37,426 nucleotides of DNA from G025836975 sp049646585 (GTDB lineage: Bacteria > Pseudomonadota > Gammaproteobacteria > Burkholderiales > Burkholderiaceae_B): contig JBARWC010000042.1 in assembly GCA_049646585.1 (NCBI GenBank), positions 1 through 37,426 on the forward strand, read 5' to 3'. Below are positions 23,965 to 31,902 of this stretch, piece by piece. The notes below the pieces were generated by a model, which was not told where the DNA came from, did no database searches, and was given only the letters and a program-made list of their open reading frames with translations. The first letter of the stretch is position 1; each line of letters opens with the position of its first letter. Made by a program: the position numbers and the translations under genes.

Positions 23965-24361
23965 GGTTGATCTCCATAGGCATGCGATCGGGCTCGTGGC
24001 TCATTTGGTATCCGAACCACAGGCTGCGGGCAATGCGGTGGGCAAATTCCTCGGCGCGCTCGGCGAAGGGGCGGTTGGGAAGTTCTTCCGCGGTGTCGTG
24101 AAACAGCGACAGCCATTGATGGAACATGTCGGCGTTCAGGCCGGGCAGGGCGATGTGCTTGGGCATGGGCGTGCCGCTATAAGAGCCGGCGCCCAGCAGC
24201 AGCGAGGACCAGAAACGAACCATGATGCCCAGATGCCTGTCCCAGTCGTCGATGTGCTCATTGAATACGGGGCCCAACATGGCATCGGCCCGTACGCGAT
24301 CGTAGAAGCCGTAAACCAGGGTTTTGATTTCGTCTTCGGTACAGAGTTCAGCTCGGTTCAT
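23957..24361 (-). CDS. Group III truncated haemoglobin
   Basis: The 134-residue product fits the group III truncated haemoglobins (Campylobacter Ctb type), which bind oxygen or nitric oxide and help survival of nitrosative stress. Landmarks are YGFYDRVRADAMLGPVF with the B10 tyrosine (Tyr20), DWDRHLGIMVRFWSSLLLG, the proximal histidine in MPKHIALPGL (His69) and the G8 tryptophan (Trp83). The frame is open to a TTG at 24400, but the ATG at 24361 is preferred because it gives the normal N-terminus MNRAELCTEDEIK. AGGA lies 13 bases upstream. It is the first gene of the unit with nnrS and nsrR, and the dyad at 24415-24445 lies in its promoter region. Confidence 0.9.
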   Translation of the reverse strand: MNRAELCTEDEIKTLVYGFYDRVRADAMLGPVFNEHIDDWDRHLGIMVRFWSSLLLGAGSYSGTPMPKHIALPGLNADMFHQWLSLFHDTAEELPNRPFAERAEEFAHRIARSLWFGYQMSHEPDRMPMEINHG

Positions 24362-24414
24362 GAGAAAGGGGGATTCCTGCGGAAGGGGGTATGGAAGCAA
24401 TGCTTGCAGTGGGA

Positions 24415-24445
24415 AAATCTTAAAGATTTATATAAAAGTAATCTT
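24415..24445 (-). promoter_or_regulatory. Candidate NsrR operator upstream of the haemoglobin-nnrS-nsrR unit
   Basis: AAGATT (24423-24428) and AATCTT (24440-24445) are the arms of a 23-bp dyad, the length and outer sequence of known NsrR sites (AAGAT...ATCTT). A second perfect palindrome, AAATCTT-A-AAGATTT, overlaps it at 24415-24429. The region is very AT-rich and lies 54-84 bases before the haemoglobin ATG. The sequence match is visible; binding by NsrR is inferred. Confidence 0.55.
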
Positions 24446-24605
24446 ATAAAAAATCGAACTGGCCGTCAATCTCAGGGTATATAACACTAACGATGCAGAT
24501 GCTTTTACGCTATCATCACTTTGCTGCATTTTGTAATACTTATTCAACGCTAATTTCACGCAGCGCGTGTTCTGATCCGGTCACGAACTTACTACGTATT
24601 TGTCC

Positions 24606-25601
24606 ATGCCACAGCCAGCCACGCTTACTTGCGTGATCCCTTGCCTGAACGAGGAAGCCAATCTAAACGTATTGTTGCCTCAGCTCATAGCGGTCCTGAA
24701 TTCCTTGTCCATCACCTACGAAATCCTTGTGGTGGACGACGGCAGCACCGACGGCACGCCCGCCGCCATGCAGGAATGGGCGGCCCGGCACTCCGAAATT
24801 GTCTATATGCAGCTTTCGCGCAATTTCGGCAAAGAAGCCGCCTTGACCGCCGGTCTGGAAACCGCGCTCGGACAAGTCGTGGTTTGCATGGATGCAGATT
24901 TGCAACACCCACCCTCCCTTATTCCCAAAATGCTGGAGCGTTGGCAGGAAGGGGTGGAAATGGTTTACGCGGTACGCGCCACACGTCAGGACGAATCCCT
25001 GTTCAAGCGCATGGGCACGCGGTTCTTCTATAAGTTGATGCGCACTTCCGGTGGCTTGCAGGTGCCCGAGAACGCGGGCGACTTTCGCCTGATGGACCGG
25101 ATGGTGGTCGATGCACTGCTGCGCCTGCCAGAACGCAACCGCTTCATGAAAGGGCTGTTCGCATGGGTGGGGTTCAAAGCCGAGCCCATGCTGTATTCGC
25201 CTCCCGAGCGCATGTACGGCAAGACCACTTTCAAGCCTTTCAAGCTGTTCCGCTTTGCCATCGACGGCCTTACCGCCTTTACGACCTGGCCTTTGCGCAT
25301 GCTGAGCCTGGTGGGCATCTGCCTGTCTTTGCTGTCCTTCGCTTACGGTTTGCTTGTCGTTGTCAGCTATCTGATGTACGGCGATCCGGTCCAGGGCTGG
25401 GCTACGCTGATCACCGTCGTGCTTTTCTTTGCCGGCGTCCAGCTTATTTCCGTCGGCGTGCTGGGGGAATACATCGCCCGTATTTTTGGCGAGGTCAAGC
25501 ATCGTCCGGTCTATCTGGTGCGCCAGCAATGCGGCAAAGGCCTGGCGCAAAGCGAAAAGCAGGTTTCCCAGCCTTCGGTCATGCGAGCGCAGGCCCGGTA
25601 A
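24606..25601 (+). CDS. lgmA: ArnC/GtrB-like undecaprenyl-phosphate glycosyltransferase (LgmA-like)
   Basis: The 331-residue product is a family 2 glycosyltransferase followed by two C-terminal membrane helices (about 235-300), as in ArnC, GtrB and dolichol-phosphate mannose synthases, which load a sugar on undecaprenyl phosphate at the cytoplasmic face. Motifs are PCLNEEANL, EILVVDDGSTDGT (about 40-52) and MDADLQHPP with the metal-binding DxD. The ATG at 24606 is preferred over a TTG two codons earlier. Next to an ArnT-like transferase, a deacetylase and a GtrA-like protein, it matches the gene content of the Bordetella lgm system, where GlcNAc is loaded, deacetylated, flipped and moved to lipid A. 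The lgm assignment is inferred from context. Confidence 0.8.
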   Translation: MPQPATLTCVIPCLNEEANLNVLLPQLIAVLNSLSITYEILVVDDGSTDGTPAAMQEWAARHSEIVYMQLSRNFGKEAALTAGLETALGQVVVCMDADLQHPPSLIPKMLERWQEGVEMVYAVRATRQDESLFKRMGTRFFYKLMRTSGGLQVPENAGDFRLMDRMVVDALLRLPERNRFMKGLFAWVGFKAEPMLYSPPERMYGKTTFKPFKLFRFAIDGLTAFTTWPLRMLSLVGICLSLLSFAYGLLVVVSYLMYGDPVQGWATLITVVLFFAGVQLISVGVLGEYIARIFGEVKHRPVYLVRQQCGKGLAQSEKQVSQPSVMRAQAR

Positions 25602-25681
25602 CCATAGTATTCGGTCATTTTATGTCCGGGCGTTCCTTGATCGCCCACTTTATTTTCTAGAGCAGCTTTCCTCTTACGACC

Positions 25682-27316
25682 ATGTTAATCCATGACGCAA
25701 CGCTGCCGGCGCAGACCCGGCCGGAACGCCCCAAAGCGGGCCTGTTACAAGCGGTGTCAAATCTGCTCGATGTGCAATCATCTTGGGTGGTTTTCGCCAT
25801 CGCTTTTGTGTGGTTCGGCGCCACTACAGGCTTGTATCCTTTACTGTTGCCCGACGAGGGCCGCTACGTCGGCGTCGCCTGGAATATGCTCAGCGCGAAT
25901 GACTACGCAGTGCCGCGCCTGGACGGCTTGCCATTCTTTCACAAGCCGCCCCTGTTCTATTGGCTGACCGCCTTGTCGCTGAACGTGTTCGGCGTGAACG
26001 AATGGGCGGCGCGCCTGGCTTCGGTCCTCGGTGCCACCCTGACCGTGACGGCTATGTTCTGGTTCTTGAAGGCCCAGCTCGATCGGCGGGTCGCGGCGCT
26101 GGCGGCCTTTATATTGATGTCGGCGCCCTTGTTGTTCGGGGCATCGCATTACGCCAACCTGGACATGACGGTTGCGGGCATCATCACCGCCACTGTCATC
26201 GCCGGCGCCACCGCCGTCTTCCGCCTGGAGCAAGGCCGCGCTTACCGTGCTTGCCTTGCGCTCACCTATGCCTTGGCTGCCGCGGGTTTCCTGGCCAAGG
26301 GGCTGATAGGGGTGGTGCTGCCCGGCGGCATCCTGTTCTTCTGGCTGCTTGGGCGTCGGCGCTTCGGCACAATGCTGCGCATGCTGTGGCTGCCGGGCAT
26401 CGCGATATTCCTGTTGCTGGCCACGCCTTGGATGGTGGCCATGCAGCAGCGCTATCCCGACTTCTTCGATTACTACATTGTTTACCAGCACTTCGAGCGC
26501 TTCCTGGAAAAAGGCTTCAACAACGCACGGCCTTTCTGGTTCTATGTGCCCGTGCTGCTGGGCCTGACCTTGCCCTGGTCCGTGCATCTATGGAGGCTGG
26601 CCAACAAGGCATATTGGAAGAATCCCCGGCATGCCGCCTTGCGAGGCCTGATGCTGTCGTGGCTGCTGGTGGTGCTGGTTTTCTTTTCTCTGCCCAATTC
26701 CAAGCTGGTCGGCTACATTCTGCCCGCCGTGGCTCCGCTGGCATATTTCGTTGCCGACATTTTCGCCGCCCGCCTGTCGGTCGGCGATGGGCGTCGCGCC
26801 TTGAAGGCGTATACGGTGTCATTGTCCATATCGCTGGCGATTTGTGTAGCGGCCGTGGTGGCGATGACGGGCTGGCCGCAGCCGGGCAGCAAAGGCCTGG
26901 CTCACAAGATGCTGGCGTCTTACCAGCCGTCGGACAAGATCGCCATGCTGGAACGCTTCCGCTACGACCTGGACTTTTACCTGGGCGTGGGCAAGACCTC
27001 GTTCGTGGTGTCGCAGTGGGATGACCCCGAACTCAAGCACACCGACAATTGGCGCCGCGAACTCTACGACGCGGGCAGGTTCGAGAGCGAAGCCGCCGAT
27101 CAGTTGTTGATTTCGCCTGAAAGCCTGGTGCATAAGTTGTGCACCGATCATGTGGTGGGCCTATGGCTGGTCGGCAACGCCGACAGCCACGAACGCTACG
27201 GCTTCCTGCAAAACATGGATGCGGACATCCAGGACGGCAAGCTGCGCGCCTGGCATGTGCCGGCGGGCAAGCCGCTTAGTTTTTGCGCCGGAATGCCCAA
27301 AGCCGGCCGAGAATGA
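25682..27316 (+). CDS. lgmB: ArnT-like lipid A glycosyltransferase (GT83; LgmB-like)
   Basis: The 544-residue inner-membrane protein resembles ArnT (550 residues), which moves a sugar from undecaprenyl phosphate to lipid A phosphate on the periplasmic side. It has about 12 hydrophobic segments. The first periplasmic loop carries LLPDEGRYVGVAW with the catalytic acidic residues, followed by FFHKPPLFYWL. FSLPNSKLVGYILPAVAPLA is typical of the later helices, and a soluble C-terminal domain starts near 410. No arnA/arnB-type genes are present, so aminoarabinose is unlikely; glucosamine, as in the Bordetella lgm locus, is the better guess. The gene lies 80 bases after the glycosyltransferase gene. 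Its last 41 bases overlap the 3' end of the opposite gtrA-like gene. Confidence 0.85.
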   Translation: MLIHDATLPAQTRPERPKAGLLQAVSNLLDVQSSWVVFAIAFVWFGATTGLYPLLLPDEGRYVGVAWNMLSANDYAVPRLDGLPFFHKPPLFYWLTALSLNVFGVNEWAARLASVLGATLTVTAMFWFLKAQLDRRVAALAAFILMSAPLLFGASHYANLDMTVAGIITATVIAGATAVFRLEQGRAYRACLALTYALAAAGFLAKGLIGVVLPGGILFFWLLGRRRFGTMLRMLWLPGIAIFLLLATPWMVAMQQRYPDFFDYYIVYQHFERFLEKGFNNARPFWFYVPVLLGLTLPWSVHLWRLANKAYWKNPRHAALRGLMLSWLLVVLVFFSLPNSKLVGYILPAVAPLAYFVADIFAARLSVGDGRRALKAYTVSLSISLAICVAAVVAMTGWPQPGSKGLAHKMLASYQPSDKIAMLERFRYDLDFYLGVGKTSFVVSQWDDPELKHTDNWRRELYDAGRFESEAADQLLISPESLVHKLCTDHVVGLWLVGNADSHERYGFLQNMDADIQDGKLRAWHVPAGKPLSFCAGMPKAGRE

Positions 27317-27665
27317 AGGTCATGCCGGCTATCGCGATTAAAATCAGTGCCAGCAAAAGGTCGTAGGGCAGGTCGGTGGCGCGCAGCAGCCAGGCGTAGG
27401 CCAGTTCATTGACCGCGAAGCCCAGGGCCGATACCGCGAAGAAGCGGCGGGCCGCCTGGGCCAGCGGGGCTTGGTGATGCCTGAAGGTAAGCAGGTAGTG
27501 GCCGGCGAAGGACACGCAAAAGGCCACCAGCCAGCCGATGACGTTGGCGGCCAGCGGCGCCAGCCCGGCAGCCGAAACCACCGCGACCACCACCAGCCAA
27601 TGGGTGGCGGCGGCGGCACAGCCCACGGCAATAAACCAGGCCAGTTGCCGTACGAGTTTTTGCAT
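27276..27665 (-). CDS. GtrA-like flippase/membrane protein
   Basis: The 129-residue product has four hydrophobic helices and the GtrA-family pattern: FIAVGCAAAATHWLVVVAV at the start, NVIGWLVAFCVSFAGHYLLTFRHH in the middle, and a C-terminal FILGRLWAFRRKN. GtrA proteins are thought to flip undecaprenyl-linked sugars across the inner membrane. Within this lgm-like set it would be the flippase. It lies on the strand opposite to all the other sugar genes. Its 3' end overlaps the ArnT-like gene by 41 bases, and its start is only 24 bases from the start of the divergent deacetylase gene. No Shine-Dalgarno sequence is seen before the ATG, so it may be leaderless. Confidence 0.85.
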   Translation of the reverse strand: MQKLVRQLAWFIAVGCAAAATHWLVVVAVVSAAGLAPLAANVIGWLVAFCVSFAGHYLLTFRHHQAPLAQAARRFFAVSALGFAVNELAYAWLLRATDLPYDLLLALILIAIAGMTFILGRLWAFRRKN

Positions 27666-27689
27666 CGTTATTGTTTCCGGAGAGAGCGC

Positions 27690-28541
27690 GTGCCCAAAAT
27701 TGAACCCAAGCGTATTGTTATCTGCGCCGACGATTTTGGCATGAATCCGGCTATCGATGCCGGCATACTGGAACTGGGCCGGGCGGGCCGCCTGAATGCC
27801 ACCAGTTGCTTGTCGCTGGGGCCTTCGTTTTCAGCCAGTGCGCCGGCTTTGCAGGAATGCACGGGCTTGCAAGCGGGCTTGCATCTGAATTTTACCGAGT
27901 CCCTGGGGCAGAGCGGGCTGTACCTGCCCGTGTCGGCCCTGATTGCGCGCGCTTGGCTGCGCCGGCTGGATCCTCGGCGTATCCACGCCCAGATCGCAAG
28001 CCAGCTGGATGCCTTCGAGAACGCCATGGGGCGGCGTCCGGATTTCGTCGACGGCCACCAGCACGTGCATCAGTTTCCCCAGATACGCGACGCCTTGCTG
28101 GCGGAGCTGGACCGCCGCTATGCCGATGCGCGTCCCTGGCTGCGCTACACGCACAGCGCCTCCTTGGCCGGCATGCCGGCGGCCTTGCGCCTTAAGGCGC
28201 GGGTCATCGACGCATTGGGCGCGCGTTGCTTCGGACGCCTGGCGCGCCGCCGGGGCTTTAGACTGAACCGGCGCTTCCTGGGCGTGTACGACTTCCAGGG
28301 CGGCCAGGCCGTTTATGCGGAACTGTTGCGGCAATGGCTAAGCTTGGCGGCGGACGGCGATGCCATCATGTGCCACCCGGCCGGCCAGGCCTTGCCGGGC
28401 GACGGGTTGGGCGAGCAACGGCTGGCCGAATACCAGGTACTGCGCGGCGATGCGCTGGGCGGCTGGCTGCAAGAGTATGGCGTTTCGCTGTGCGCGGCGC
28501 CGCCCGTCGCGCCTATGTCTTCAGGTGCGGGGCAGTATTAG
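27690..28541 (+). CDS. ChbG/YdjC/HpnK-like carbohydrate deacetylase
   Basis: The 283-residue product belongs to the YdjC/ChbG family, metal-dependent deacetylases of N-acetylated sugars. Metal-site motifs are ICADDFGMN (Asp14, Asp15), GLHLNFTE (His65), VDGHQHVHQF (Asp121, His123, His125, His127) and CHPAG near the end. Its partners suggest that it removes the acetyl group from undecaprenyl-phosphate-linked GlcNAc before flipping, the deacetylase step of the lgm-type pathway. The GTG at 27690 is chosen because GGAGAGA (27679-27685) precedes it and MPKIEPKRIVICADDFG is the normal start; earlier in-frame codons overlap the divergent gtrA-like gene. Its stop overlaps the stop of the convergent acetyltransferase gene. 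Confidence 0.88.
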   Translation: MPKIEPKRIVICADDFGMNPAIDAGILELGRAGRLNATSCLSLGPSFSASAPALQECTGLQAGLHLNFTESLGQSGLYLPVSALIARAWLRRLDPRRIHAQIASQLDAFENAMGRRPDFVDGHQHVHQFPQIRDALLAELDRRYADARPWLRYTHSASLAGMPAALRLKARVIDALGARCFGRLARRRGFRLNRRFLGVYDFQGGQAVYAELLRQWLSLAADGDAIMCHPAGQALPGDGLGEQRLAEYQVLRGDALGGWLQEYGVSLCAAPPVAPMSSGAGQY

Positions 28542-29128
28542 GCAGCGGGCTTGCTGCTGCTGCCTTCGCCCAGCGCGCGCTGCATGAATACGACGTCTAT
28601 CCACTGATCGAACTTGAAACCGGTGGCGGCTTGCGTGCCGGCATGGGCGAAACCCAGGCTGCGATGCAGTCCTATCGAGCCTTGGTTGTCGTGGCCGGCG
28701 ATAACAGCGATCATCTGCCGCCAGGGGCCTTGTTCGCAGCGTTCGATCAGAGCCGACAGCAGGGCGCCGCCCAGGCCCTTGCCGGACTGGCCGTGTTCCA
28801 GATAAATGGAGTCTTCTATGGTGTATCGGTAGGCGATGCGCGGCCGGTACAGCGATGCATAGGCGTAGCCCACGACGCGGCCGTTAAGCTCGGCCACCAG
28901 GTAGGGCATGCCCAGCGCCAGCACTTTTTCGCGCCTTTCCAGCATTTCCTGGAGCGTGGGCGGGGTTTCTTCGAAGGTGGCCGTGCCGTGCAGCACGTGG
29001 TGGGCATAGATGCCTTGCACCTGGTCCATGTCGCCCGCCTGGGCGTCGCGTATGACGGGCTTGCCCTGTGCGGGCCCCTCGGTGCTGAACACCTGTACTG
29101 GGACTTGCACTGCGGGGGCGCTGGCCAT
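28538..29128 (-). CDS. GNAT-family N-acetyltransferase (phosphinothricin acetyltransferase-like)
   Basis: The 196-residue product is a GCN5-related N-acetyltransferase. After a 25-residue lead it has VIRDAQAGDMDQVQGIYAHHV, TFEETPPTLQEM, and YAYASLYRPRIAYRYTIEDS. The acetyl-CoA loop is QSGKGLGGALLSALI, followed by AVIAGHDNQGSIGLHRSLGF. This pattern matches the PAT/MddA-type subgroup, which acetylates phosphinothricin, methionine sulfoximine or related amino acids. The real substrate is unknown. The gene converges on the deacetylase gene with overlapping stops (TTAG) and is divergent from the DUF442-type gene, 47 bases away. Confidence 0.88.
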   Translation of the reverse strand: MASAPAVQVPVQVFSTEGPAQGKPVIRDAQAGDMDQVQGIYAHHVLHGTATFEETPPTLQEMLERREKVLALGMPYLVAELNGRVVGYAYASLYRPRIAYRYTIEDSIYLEHGQSGKGLGGALLSALIERCEQGPWRQMIAVIAGHDNQGSIGLHRSLGFAHAGTQAATGFKFDQWIDVVFMQRALGEGSSSKPAA

Positions 29129-29175
29129 ACTATTTTCCTTAATCGAAACGCAAGTATAAACATCGGGAGCCTTCC

Positions 29176-29517
29176 ATGTCAGTACCCATCAATCCGCTTA
29201 CCGACACATTCGCCGTTGCGCCGCAACTGTCCCCGCAAGACATGCAAGCCGTGGCCGACGCCGGCTTCAAAAGCGTCATCATCAATCGCCCGGACCTGGA
29301 AGGCGGCCCCAGCCAGCCTGCCTCCTCCGACGTGATGGCGGCGGCCCGCGCCGCCGGCATGGCGGTCGAATATCAACCCGTGGTCGGCAGCGCCATCACG
29401 GCCGATGACGTCGCCCGCTTCGCCCAGCTTCTGAAAGAGCTGCCCGCGCCTGTTCTGGCCTATTGCCGCACGGGTACGCGGTGCACCTACCTGTTCAACG
29501 CCGCGCGCTCTCTTTGA
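29176..29517 (+). CDS. DUF442/TIGR01244-type phosphatase-like protein (Blh domain)
   Basis: The 113-residue product matches the small TIGR01244/DUF442 family, a dual-specificity-phosphatase-like fold often fused to beta-lactamase-like persulfide dioxygenases (as in Blh). Visible features are FAVAPQLSPQDMQAVADAGFKS near the start, IINRPDLEGGPSQP, and the P-loop-like AYCRTGTRC with the reactive cysteine at 95. Because that loop is a shortened CX4R, true phosphatase activity is uncertain; a sulphur-transfer role is an alternative. GGGAG at 29165-29169 supports the ATG. It stands alone between a GNAT gene and a stress-protein gene. Confidence 0.8.
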   Translation: MSVPINPLTDTFAVAPQLSPQDMQAVADAGFKSVIINRPDLEGGPSQPASSDVMAAARAAGMAVEYQPVVGSAITADDVARFAQLLKELPAPVLAYCRTGTRCTYLFNAARSL

Positions 29518-29610
29518 TTTGTATCAGGCCCCCGCGTATATACCGACTGTTATTTCGCGGCGGTTGGGGTTAAGCTGTTGACACTTCATCACCGATTGGG
29601 AGTCAACCTT

Positions 29611-30072
29611 ATGTTCAAGAAGATACTTATCCCAACCGACGGCTCGGCCCTATCGGCGCAAGCCGCCAACAAGGGTGTTTGCTTTGCCCGTGAAACGGGC
29701 GCCGAAATCGTCGCCTTGTACGTCACCCAGCCCTTTGCGGCCACGGTGGGCTTCGATGGCATGGCCGCGGCCTACGCCATCACCGACGAAGACTACGACA
29801 AGACCGCCCAGGAACAGGCCCAGAAATACCTGAAAGCGGTGCTTGATCGCGCCGAAACCGCGGGCGTCAAGGCCAAGGCCAAGGCGGTCTCCAATTTCAA
29901 CGTGGCCGACGGCCTGGTGCAGGCCGCCGACGAAGAAGGCTGCGACCTTATCTTCATCGGCAGTCACGGCCGCAGCGGCTTGTCCCGGCTCTTGCTGGGC
30001 AGCGTCACCATCAAGGTGCTAAGCCTGGCCAAGACCGCGGTGCTGGTCTATCGCGTCAAGGAATCGGCTTAG
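29611..30072 (+). CDS. Universal stress protein (UspA family)
   Basis: The 153-residue product has a complete Usp fold: KKILIPTDGSALSAQAANKG at the start and the ATP-binding motif GSHGRSGLSRLLLGSVT (about 126-142), with the G-2x-G-9x-G spacing. It is therefore the ATP-binding type. Such proteins accumulate under stress or growth arrest. The frame is open for 11 codons before, but the ATG at 29611 has GGGAG (29598-29602) in front and gives the normal start. A strong bidirectional terminator follows at 30115-30149. No partner gene is adjacent. Confidence 0.93.
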   Translation: MFKKILIPTDGSALSAQAANKGVCFARETGAEIVALYVTQPFAATVGFDGMAAAYAITDEDYDKTAQEQAQKYLKAVLDRAETAGVKAKAKAVSNFNVADGLVQAADEEGCDLIFIGSHGRSGLSRLLLGSVTIKVLSLAKTAVLVYRVKESA

Positions 30073-30114
30073 GCCTCGGGAGGGCGCCCGCCCCTTTTTG
30101 CTTTAGCTGTACGA

Positions 30115-30149
30115 AAAAGCCCCGCCTGTGAATAACAGGCGGGGCTTTT
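30115..30149. terminator. Strong bidirectional terminator between the stress protein gene and the formate carrier unit
   Basis: AAAAGCCCCGCCTGT (30115-30129) pairs perfectly over 15 bp with ACAGGCGGGGCTTTT (30135-30149) around a GAATA loop. It has T tracts on both strands, so it can end both the plus-strand stress-protein transcript and the minus-strand MFS/formate unit. Confidence 0.92.
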
Positions 30150-30179
30150 GCATGCGGCTTGGCCGCCGTCGGGCCAAGC

Positions 30180-30320
30180 CTATTTGAACAGGGCGGCGGC
30201 CTTCAGCAGCGTTTCCCACACGCCTATGGCCAAGGGTATGCCCACATAAAGCCAGAATAGAATCAGCAGGATGGGCGAAGGGTTGGAGCGGACGGCGGTG
30301 GTGCTGTTGGTGTTTTCCAT
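30180..30320 (-). CDS. Small membrane protein (MFS/OFA transporter small subunit)
   Basis: A 46-residue protein is encoded on the minus strand, with GGAGA just before the ATG. It has a short polar N-terminus (MENTNSTTAVRSNPSP) and one hydrophobic segment, ILLILFWLYVGIPLAIGVW, then a short amphipathic tail ending ALFK. It lies 12 bases after the OFA-type MFS carrier and before the terminator. From memory, small one-helix proteins in this position are annotated as the MFS transporter small subunit that accompanies oxalate/formate antiporter-like carriers. Function is unproven; it could stabilise or modulate the carrier. Confidence 0.75.
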   Translation of the reverse strand: MENTNSTTAVRSNPSPILLILFWLYVGIPLAIGVWETLLKAAALFK

Positions 30321-30332
30321 GACGGGTCTCCT

Positions 30333-31733
30333 TTATTTGGCGGCCATGGCCGGCGACATCAGGCCTTGCTGGTCGTTGCTCATGTGGTGGCGTGCGGCGA
30401 CCGGGCGGACCAGCAGATTGCAGATGAAGCCGATGACCAGCAGGGTGGCCATCAGGTACATGGTGGCCGTATAGGATTGCGCCGCGGGCACGCCGTGGTC
30501 GACCTGGTACTGGCGAATGTAATTCACCAGCGTCGGGCCGAAGATGCCGGCGGCCGCCCAGGCGGTCAGCAAGCGTCCGTGTATGCCGCCCACGTAGCGG
30601 GTGCCGAACAGGTCGGCCAGGTAGGCCGGAACCGTCGAGAAGCTGCCGCCGTACATCGAAATGATGATGCAGTAGAACAGCACGAAGAGGGCCACGTTGC
30701 CGGCCGATCCCATGCCGGGCACCAGGAAATACAGCGCCGTTCCCAGCACAAAGAAGATCGAGTAGGTGTTTTTGCGGCCCACGTAATCCGACACCGACGA
30801 CCAGAAGAAGCGGCCCAGCATATTGGCCAGCGACATCACGCCCACGAAGCCCGCCGCGGCGGCCGGCGTGATCGCGCCCTTGAAGCTTTCCTGGATCATC
30901 ACCGACGCCTGGCCCAGTACGCCGATGCCGGCCGTGACGTTCAGGCACAGCGCCCACCACAGCAGCCAGAACTGCGGGGTCTTGAGCGCCTGGTCGATAT
31001 GCACGTGGTTGCGGGAAATCATGGCGCTTTGATTGGCGGGAGGGGTCCAGCCGTCGGGTTTCCAGTCGGCGGCGGGTATCCGTATGGCAAAGGCGCCTAT
31101 CATCATCGAGCAGAAATACAGGGCGCCCATGACGACGAAGGTCTGGACCACGCCTACCGATGTGGGGGTGCTGAAGTGCTTCATCAGCGCCACCGACATG
31201 GGCGACGCGATGAAGGCGCCGCCGCCGAAGCCCATGATGGCCATGCCGGTAGCCATGCCGCGCTTATCGGGGAACCACTTGATCAGCGTGGATACCGGCG
31301 ATACGTAGCCTATGCCCAGGCCCACACCGCCCAGTACGCCGTAGCCCAGGTAGACCAGCCATATCTGGTGCAGCGATATCCCCAGGGCCGCCACCATGAA
31401 GCCTCCGCCGAAGCAGCATGCGGCGGTGAACATGGCCTTGCGCGGACCCACTTCCTCCAGCCATTTGCCGGCGAAGGCCGCGGACAGGCCCAGGAAGAAG
31501 ATGGCCAGGCTGAATATCCAGCCCAGCGTGGGCAAGTCCCAGTCGCCCGGCGCGGATTGGGTGATGCCCAGCAGCTTGGTCATGGGGTTGTTGAACACCG
31601 AGAAGGCGTAGGCCTGGCCTATGCACAGGTGAACCGCCAGGGCGGCCGGGGGAATCATCCACCGGTTGAAGCCGGGCGGAGCGGTGATGCGTTCCTTACT
31701 GAAGAAACCGTGGTCTGCGGAATTGGTACTCAT
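30333..31733 (-). CDS. OFA-family MFS transporter (oxalate/formate type)
   Basis: The 466-residue product is a 12-helix MFS carrier with OFA-family traits: GFNRWMIPPAALAVHLCIGQ and AYAFSVFNNP at helix 1, GPRKAMFTAACCFGGGF, GLGIGYVSPVSTLIKWFPDKRG at helices 4-5, and SDYVGRKNTYSIFF in the second half. OxlT exchanges oxalate and formate. Here the gene lies downstream of the fds formate dehydrogenase operon on the same strand, so formate or oxalate is the likely substrate. The next gene encodes a one-helix partner. A 169-base gap separates it from fdsD, with a possible terminator, so it may have its own promoter. Confidence 0.88.
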   Translation of the reverse strand: MSTNSADHGFFSKERITAPPGFNRWMIPPAALAVHLCIGQAYAFSVFNNPMTKLLGITQSAPGDWDLPTLGWIFSLAIFFLGLSAAFAGKWLEEVGPRKAMFTAACCFGGGFMVAALGISLHQIWLVYLGYGVLGGVGLGIGYVSPVSTLIKWFPDKRGMATGMAIMGFGGGAFIASPMSVALMKHFSTPTSVGVVQTFVVMGALYFCSMMIGAFAIRIPAADWKPDGWTPPANQSAMISRNHVHIDQALKTPQFWLLWWALCLNVTAGIGVLGQASVMIQESFKGAITPAAAAGFVGVMSLANMLGRFFWSSVSDYVGRKNTYSIFFVLGTALYFLVPGMGSAGNVALFVLFYCIIISMYGGSFSTVPAYLADLFGTRYVGGIHGRLLTAWAAAGIFGPTLVNYIRQYQVDHGVPAAQSYTATMYLMATLLVIGFICNLLVRPVAARHHMSNDQQGLMSPAMAAK

Positions 31734-31838
31734 ATTGTCTCCTTGCGACTTCGTGGACGCGGTCTGTATTACGTTTGTGCGGAAGCGGAAAGAAAAGCCG
31801 GATGGTGGGGGCTAGCGATTCCTGTGTTGAAAAAAGGC

Positions 31839-31873
31839 AAAAAGACTCCCTGCATCGGGTCGAAACCCAATGC
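31839..31873 (-). terminator. Candidate terminator after fdsD
   Basis: On the minus strand, GCATTGGGT (31873-31865) pairs with ACCCGATGC (31860-31852) with one wobble around a TTCG tetraloop. A run of five T follows 8 bases later (31843-31839). The distance to the T run makes it weak, but it lies just after the last fds gene. Confidence 0.45.
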
Positions 31874-31902
31874 GCTGTGCATGAAAACCGAGTGGTGGAA
31901 AC

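Noticed and set aside
25628..25646. Possible terminator between the glycosyltransferase and ArnT-like genes
   Set aside because: The stem is only 5 bp (GGGCG/CGCCC) with a 9-base loop and no clean T run; the two genes are probably co-transcribed.
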